Positions 6,801 through 8,639 of a DNA stretch of 8,639 bases are shown here, one piece after another. Location of the stretch: positions 1-8,639 of the forward strand of contig JAVBSS010000063.1 of NCBI GenBank assembly GCA_031556525.1, in the 5' to 3' direction. The DNA is from JAVBSN01 sp031556525 (GTDB lineage: Bacteria > Bacillota > Clostridia > Lachnospirales > Lachnospiraceae). The translations under genes and the position numbers were made by a program. How positions within the stretch are numbered: position 1 is the stretch's first letter; the number at the start of each line of letters is the position of its first letter. The notes under the pieces are model-generated. The model saw only the letters and a list, made by a program, of their open reading frames with translations. It had not been told where the DNA came from and searched no databases.

Positions 6801-8201
6801 TTTTTAACGACAGTAGTTACTAGTCTTGCATTGAAAAATCAAGTAGAAGAATTAAACTTTTATATTCTTGATTTTGGAAACAGTGCTTTGATTCCGTTAA
6901 ATGCACTACCACATACAGCTGATTATATTTTATATGATGATATAGAAAAACTAAGTAAATTTATAAATATTATACAAGAGGAAATCGTACTTAGAAAAAA
7001 ACTTTTTGCTGAAAAAATGGTTCAAAATTTTACAGTTTATAATCAATCTAGTGAAGAACATCTAAAATCAATAGTAGTTGTAGTTGATAATTTTGATGTG
7101 GTTAGAGAACTTGGTATGGACGTAGAAGGATTTTTCACGAAATTATCAAGAGATGGAGCAGGGTTGGGTATCTATTTGATAATTACAGCTACGAGAGTGA
7201 GTGGTGTAAAATATTCTATATTAAATAACTTTAAGAGTAAAATGGCGGGATACTTTTTTGACGCAACAGAATCTAACAGTTTAGTAGGAAAAAGTAGTTA
7301 TAAACTTCCTGAAATACGAGGAAGAGCATTGGTAAAAACAACAAATGTAAATATTATGCAGATATATACTATGGTTAAATTTGAAAATGATATTGAATAT
7401 AATCAAAAAATAAAAGAATTGATTAATAAAATATTACTTAAATATCCAGATAGAAAGGCACCAAGAATACCCGTATTACCAGAGCGTTTTGAATATAATA
7501 TGCTTTCAGATTTTGCATATGGAAAAGAACAATCTAACCTTTCGGTAGGTCTTGAAGTTGAATCGGTTACAAGGGCAGGATTTAATTGTGCTCAGTCGCC
7601 GTTTGTAATTATTGGAGAAACTGGTAAAGGTAAAACAAATGTATTAAAAGTATTATTAAATCAAATAACTGCTACTGGAACGGCATATTTATTTGATTCT
7701 TCAGCAATGAGTTTATATTCATACCAAGATAATGAAGGTATAGTTTATATTCAAGATGAAGATGAGTTTGAGGATTTCATGGACAATATAAAAGGATTAT
7801 GTGAAAAGAGAAAACAAAAATTCAAGTCGGAGTTAGAGAAAAATAGTTTGTTATTACCACAACAATTTTATCAAAATGAAGAACCAGTATACATTATTAT
7901 TGATGATATAGATCAATTCTTAATTACTGGAAAAGCATTTGAAGGAGAATTGTATGATTTAATGACTTGTGCCTCTGAATGTGGCATAGGAATTATTATT
8001 ACTGTACATTCAGCAAAATTAAAAGGTTTTGATCCGTTGTCAAAGTGGGTTAAAGCAGCATCACATGGATTAGTTTTAAGCCCACAAGGAGCGCTTAATA
8101 TTTTCCCTGTTCGTGTTCAGCGTGAATATCCACAGATGGGACAAGGATTATTATTCCATAATGGTGAATATGTAAAAGTGCAATTACCAGAATGTAAATA
8201 G
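3840..8201 (+). CDS. essC: Type VIIb secretion motor ATPase EssC/YukBA (FtsK/SpoIIIE family)
   Basis: EssC is the hexameric membrane ATPase that recognises and drives substrates through the type VIIb system. At 1453 residues it is full length. The N-terminus (about 1-180) is FHA-like: IIIGKKDADICI near 63-74, then LNDGDQMLIGN near 116-126. Two membrane helices follow (about 196-217 and 219-240), then a coiled-coil-like stalk and a degenerate ATPase-like domain (about 340-570) with no P-loop but a remnant FIFIIDEP. ATPase 1 has Walker A GTTGSGKS (633-640), Walker B LFLISDEF (738-745), LATQKP (775-780) and candidate arginine fingers R764/R767. ATPase 2 has ASAGYGKT (979-986), where Ala replaces the first P-loop Gly, and VVVVDNFD (1079-1086). 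ATPase 3 has GETGKGKT (1259-1266) and YIIIDDID (1351-1358). A T8 run (4003-4010) lies early in the coding region. The downstream open frame is a candidate substrate or partner. Confidence 0.97.
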   Translation: MEYILILKDTCYEQIPVKDTFVYNEKDYKLKDLPSYQWIEVQDGSSLFYIQDAPLFFEHQGSIIIGKKDADICILDLDYNVVIEQGQIVTYGESTGYKLFVNRKLVDVNEKIEISLNDGDQMLIGNVFINYHDKYIEIFTQMDNINISLAECNSMKIPFEGYPQFTRSPRLIMNVPNKSVDINKPPSEVTMPKGSLMQTIIPPIIMLCITVAISILMKRGLFVVMSITSTVMTLIFSVTKYINEKKDCKEKTEIRNELYKDYLLKKRKDLNELHRKEEEAYSYNFPDIKDIEKMIRNYSSRIYERSAEDDDFLMVSIGKRRERVSFPIKYNYDELKMEKDVLEEKAKVVGEKFAYVDNKSVSINLKNTHLGLIGEKEIIHEQLKLLVAQLTFQQSYHDLQLIVIHDKKYNDEFKWMRWYPHLRIQSLNMSGDINSEQMRDQVLGSLFQILKDRALKVEESSKQAKFLPHFIFIIDEPKLIMDHSIMEYLNKSGVELGFSVIYTSYLRGNLPEIIGTIVEVKDSEEAILLMNENVVINKKVRLNHIENCNLEWMARDLSVLVHNQGITSNIPESITFFDMYGVKKPIEFHSEGRWIKNQSHKSLAVPLGVRAENDIVFLNLHEKAHGPHGLVAGTTGSGKSEIVQSYILSLAVNFHPYEVGFLLIDYKGGGMAGLFRNLPHLLGTITNLDGSESQRAMASIKSELARRQRIFGQNNVNHINSYNKLYKNGEVKEPIPHLFLISDEFAELKKEQPDFMTELVSTARIGRSLGIHLILATQKPTGVVNDQIWTNSKFKLALKVQNEGDSREIIKTPDAAYITQAGRAYLQVGNNEIYELFQSAWSGAEYTEGGVKKAKDNRVYIINDLGQGELLNEDLSSVEESGGIKATQLDVTIDYLKELFEQEGVEMVKKPWLPSLLHILKSPLVSIVEDEQWNEVLEYDNAKMPDLCIPLGMIDIPEEQLQMEYNIDLEKEGNVVFMASAGYGKTMFLTTVVTSLALKNQVEELNFYILDFGNSALIPLNALPHTADYILYDDIEKLSKFINIIQEEIVLRKKLFAEKMVQNFTVYNQSSEEHLKSIVVVVDNFDVVRELGMDVEGFFTKLSRDGAGLGIYLIITATRVSGVKYSILNNFKSKMAGYFFDATESNSLVGKSSYKLPEIRGRALVKTTNVNIMQIYTMVKFENDIEYNQKIKELINKILLKYPDRKAPRIPVLPERFEYNMLSDFAYGKEQSNLSVGLEVESVTRAGFNCAQSPFVIIGETGKGKTNVLKVLLNQITATGTAYLFDSSAMSLYSYQDNEGIVYIQDEDEFEDFMDNIKGLCEKRKQKFKSELEKNSLLLPQQFYQNEEPVYIIIDDIDQFLITGKAFEGELYDLMTCASECGIGIIITVHSAKLKGFDPLSKWVKAASHGLVLSPQGALNIFPVRVQREYPQMGQGLLFHNGEYVKVQLPECK

Positions 8202-8215
8202 AAGATAGATTTAAA

Positions 8216-8223
8216 AGAGGGGG
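8216..8223 (+). promoter_or_regulatory. Strong ribosome binding site of the last gene
   Basis: AGAGGGGG lies six bases before ATG 8230 and 15 bases after the essC stop. It fixes the start of the open frame that leaves the window and is stronger than most sites here, in keeping with a highly made secretion substrate or partner. Confidence 0.6.
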
Positions 8224-8229
8224 TAAAAA

Positions 8230-8639
8230 ATGGGAGAATACAGTAGCATAACATTAGATAGAGATAGAGCATTTGATATAAATAACCTAAATGAATTACT
8301 TACACAAGGAAAGGCAATTCTAACAGAAGCCATATCTATAAGTGAAAAGATGGAAACTAGTATTGGGAAGATTTCATCAGTATATAATGAAATAGATGGT
8401 GAATATAAGGTAGGAGCCCTAGGAGTAGATATTAGTAACCTAGCAGGAACTCTTGTAAAAGAGAATTATCAAAATACTATAGATCGAATGGACGCTATAC
8501 TTACTAAACTCATTAATGACATGCCATCTTATGATAGCAGTCTCTCCCAAAGTATGGATAGTTTACATGAAGTATTGAATGCAGTTAAAGGAAGAGTAGA
8601 AGGGCTAAAGGGACTGTTAACAACAGGGGCTGTAAACTT
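8230..8639 (+). CDS. Partial helical protein next to essC, candidate T7SS substrate or partner
   Basis: The frame is open from ATG 8230 to the end of the window: 136 codons with no stop. The visible protein is rich in Ser, Leu, Ile, Glu and Lys, has no Trp and no Cys, and has no signal peptide or membrane helix. It appears to form helices at about residues 18-54, 66-98 and 105-131. A turn around 56-65 (DGEYKVGALG) joins the first two, giving a helical hairpin like those of WXG100 and LXG N-terminal domains. There is no W-x-G motif, and the protein is already longer than a WXG100 protein of about 100 residues. An L-K-G occurs at 126-128, but I do not treat it as proof of an LXG toxin. Its place directly after essC, with a strong ribosome binding site, supports a secretion role. 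The family is unassigned. Confidence 0.75.
   Translation, partial: MGEYSSITLDRDRAFDINNLNELLTQGKAILTEAISISEKMETSIGKISSVYNEIDGEYKVGALGVDISNLAGTLVKENYQNTIDRMDAILTKLINDMPSYDSSLSQSMDSLHEVLNAVKGRVEGLKGLLTTGAVN

Noticed and set aside
1..8639. CRISPR array, tRNA or rRNA gene, insertion sequence
   Set aside because: No regularly spaced repeats, structured RNA signatures, transposase motifs or terminal inverted repeats were seen.

Overview
The window is very AT-rich, with codons dominated by ATA, TTA, AAA and GAA. All convincing genes lie on the + strand, are closely packed, and have purine-rich ribosome binding sites. This points to a low-GC Firmicute, most likely a member of the Clostridia (Clostridium or Lachnospiraceae-like). 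The species cannot be fixed from the sequence. The two anchor genes, essB and essC, identify part of a type VIIb secretion (T7SSb) locus.

Positions 1-163 are a leader with no supported gene; they hold a weak promoter candidate and a short inverted repeat. Positions 164-2657 hold four small membrane-protein loci in two duplicated families. Family A has a decayed first copy (164-691, two frameshifts) and an intact second copy (703-1236). Family B has two intact, diverged paralogs (1267-1998 and 2028-2657). Members of both families start with two transmembrane helices followed by a compact, strand-rich domain that could have a bacterial PH-like fold. I cannot assign them a known function.

Positions 2680-3834 encode EssB/YukC, with a pseudokinase-like cytoplasmic domain, one membrane helix and an outer helical domain. 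After a 5-base gap, 3840-8201 encodes the full-length EssC/YukBA motor, with an FHA-like N-terminus, two membrane helices, a degenerate ATPase-like domain and three P-loop ATPase domains. From 8230 an open reading frame runs off the window; it encodes a tryptophan-free, helical protein that may be a secreted substrate or substrate partner.

Gaps between the intact genes are 5-30 bases and no terminator is visible, so the run probably forms one operon. EssB and EssC would be the membrane core and the motor that drive export of small helical substrates. The upstream membrane proteins would be lineage-specific accessory, regulatory or protective parts. No WXG100 protein, EsaB/YukD, EssA or EsaA gene is present in the window, so the locus must continue outside it or be divergent.
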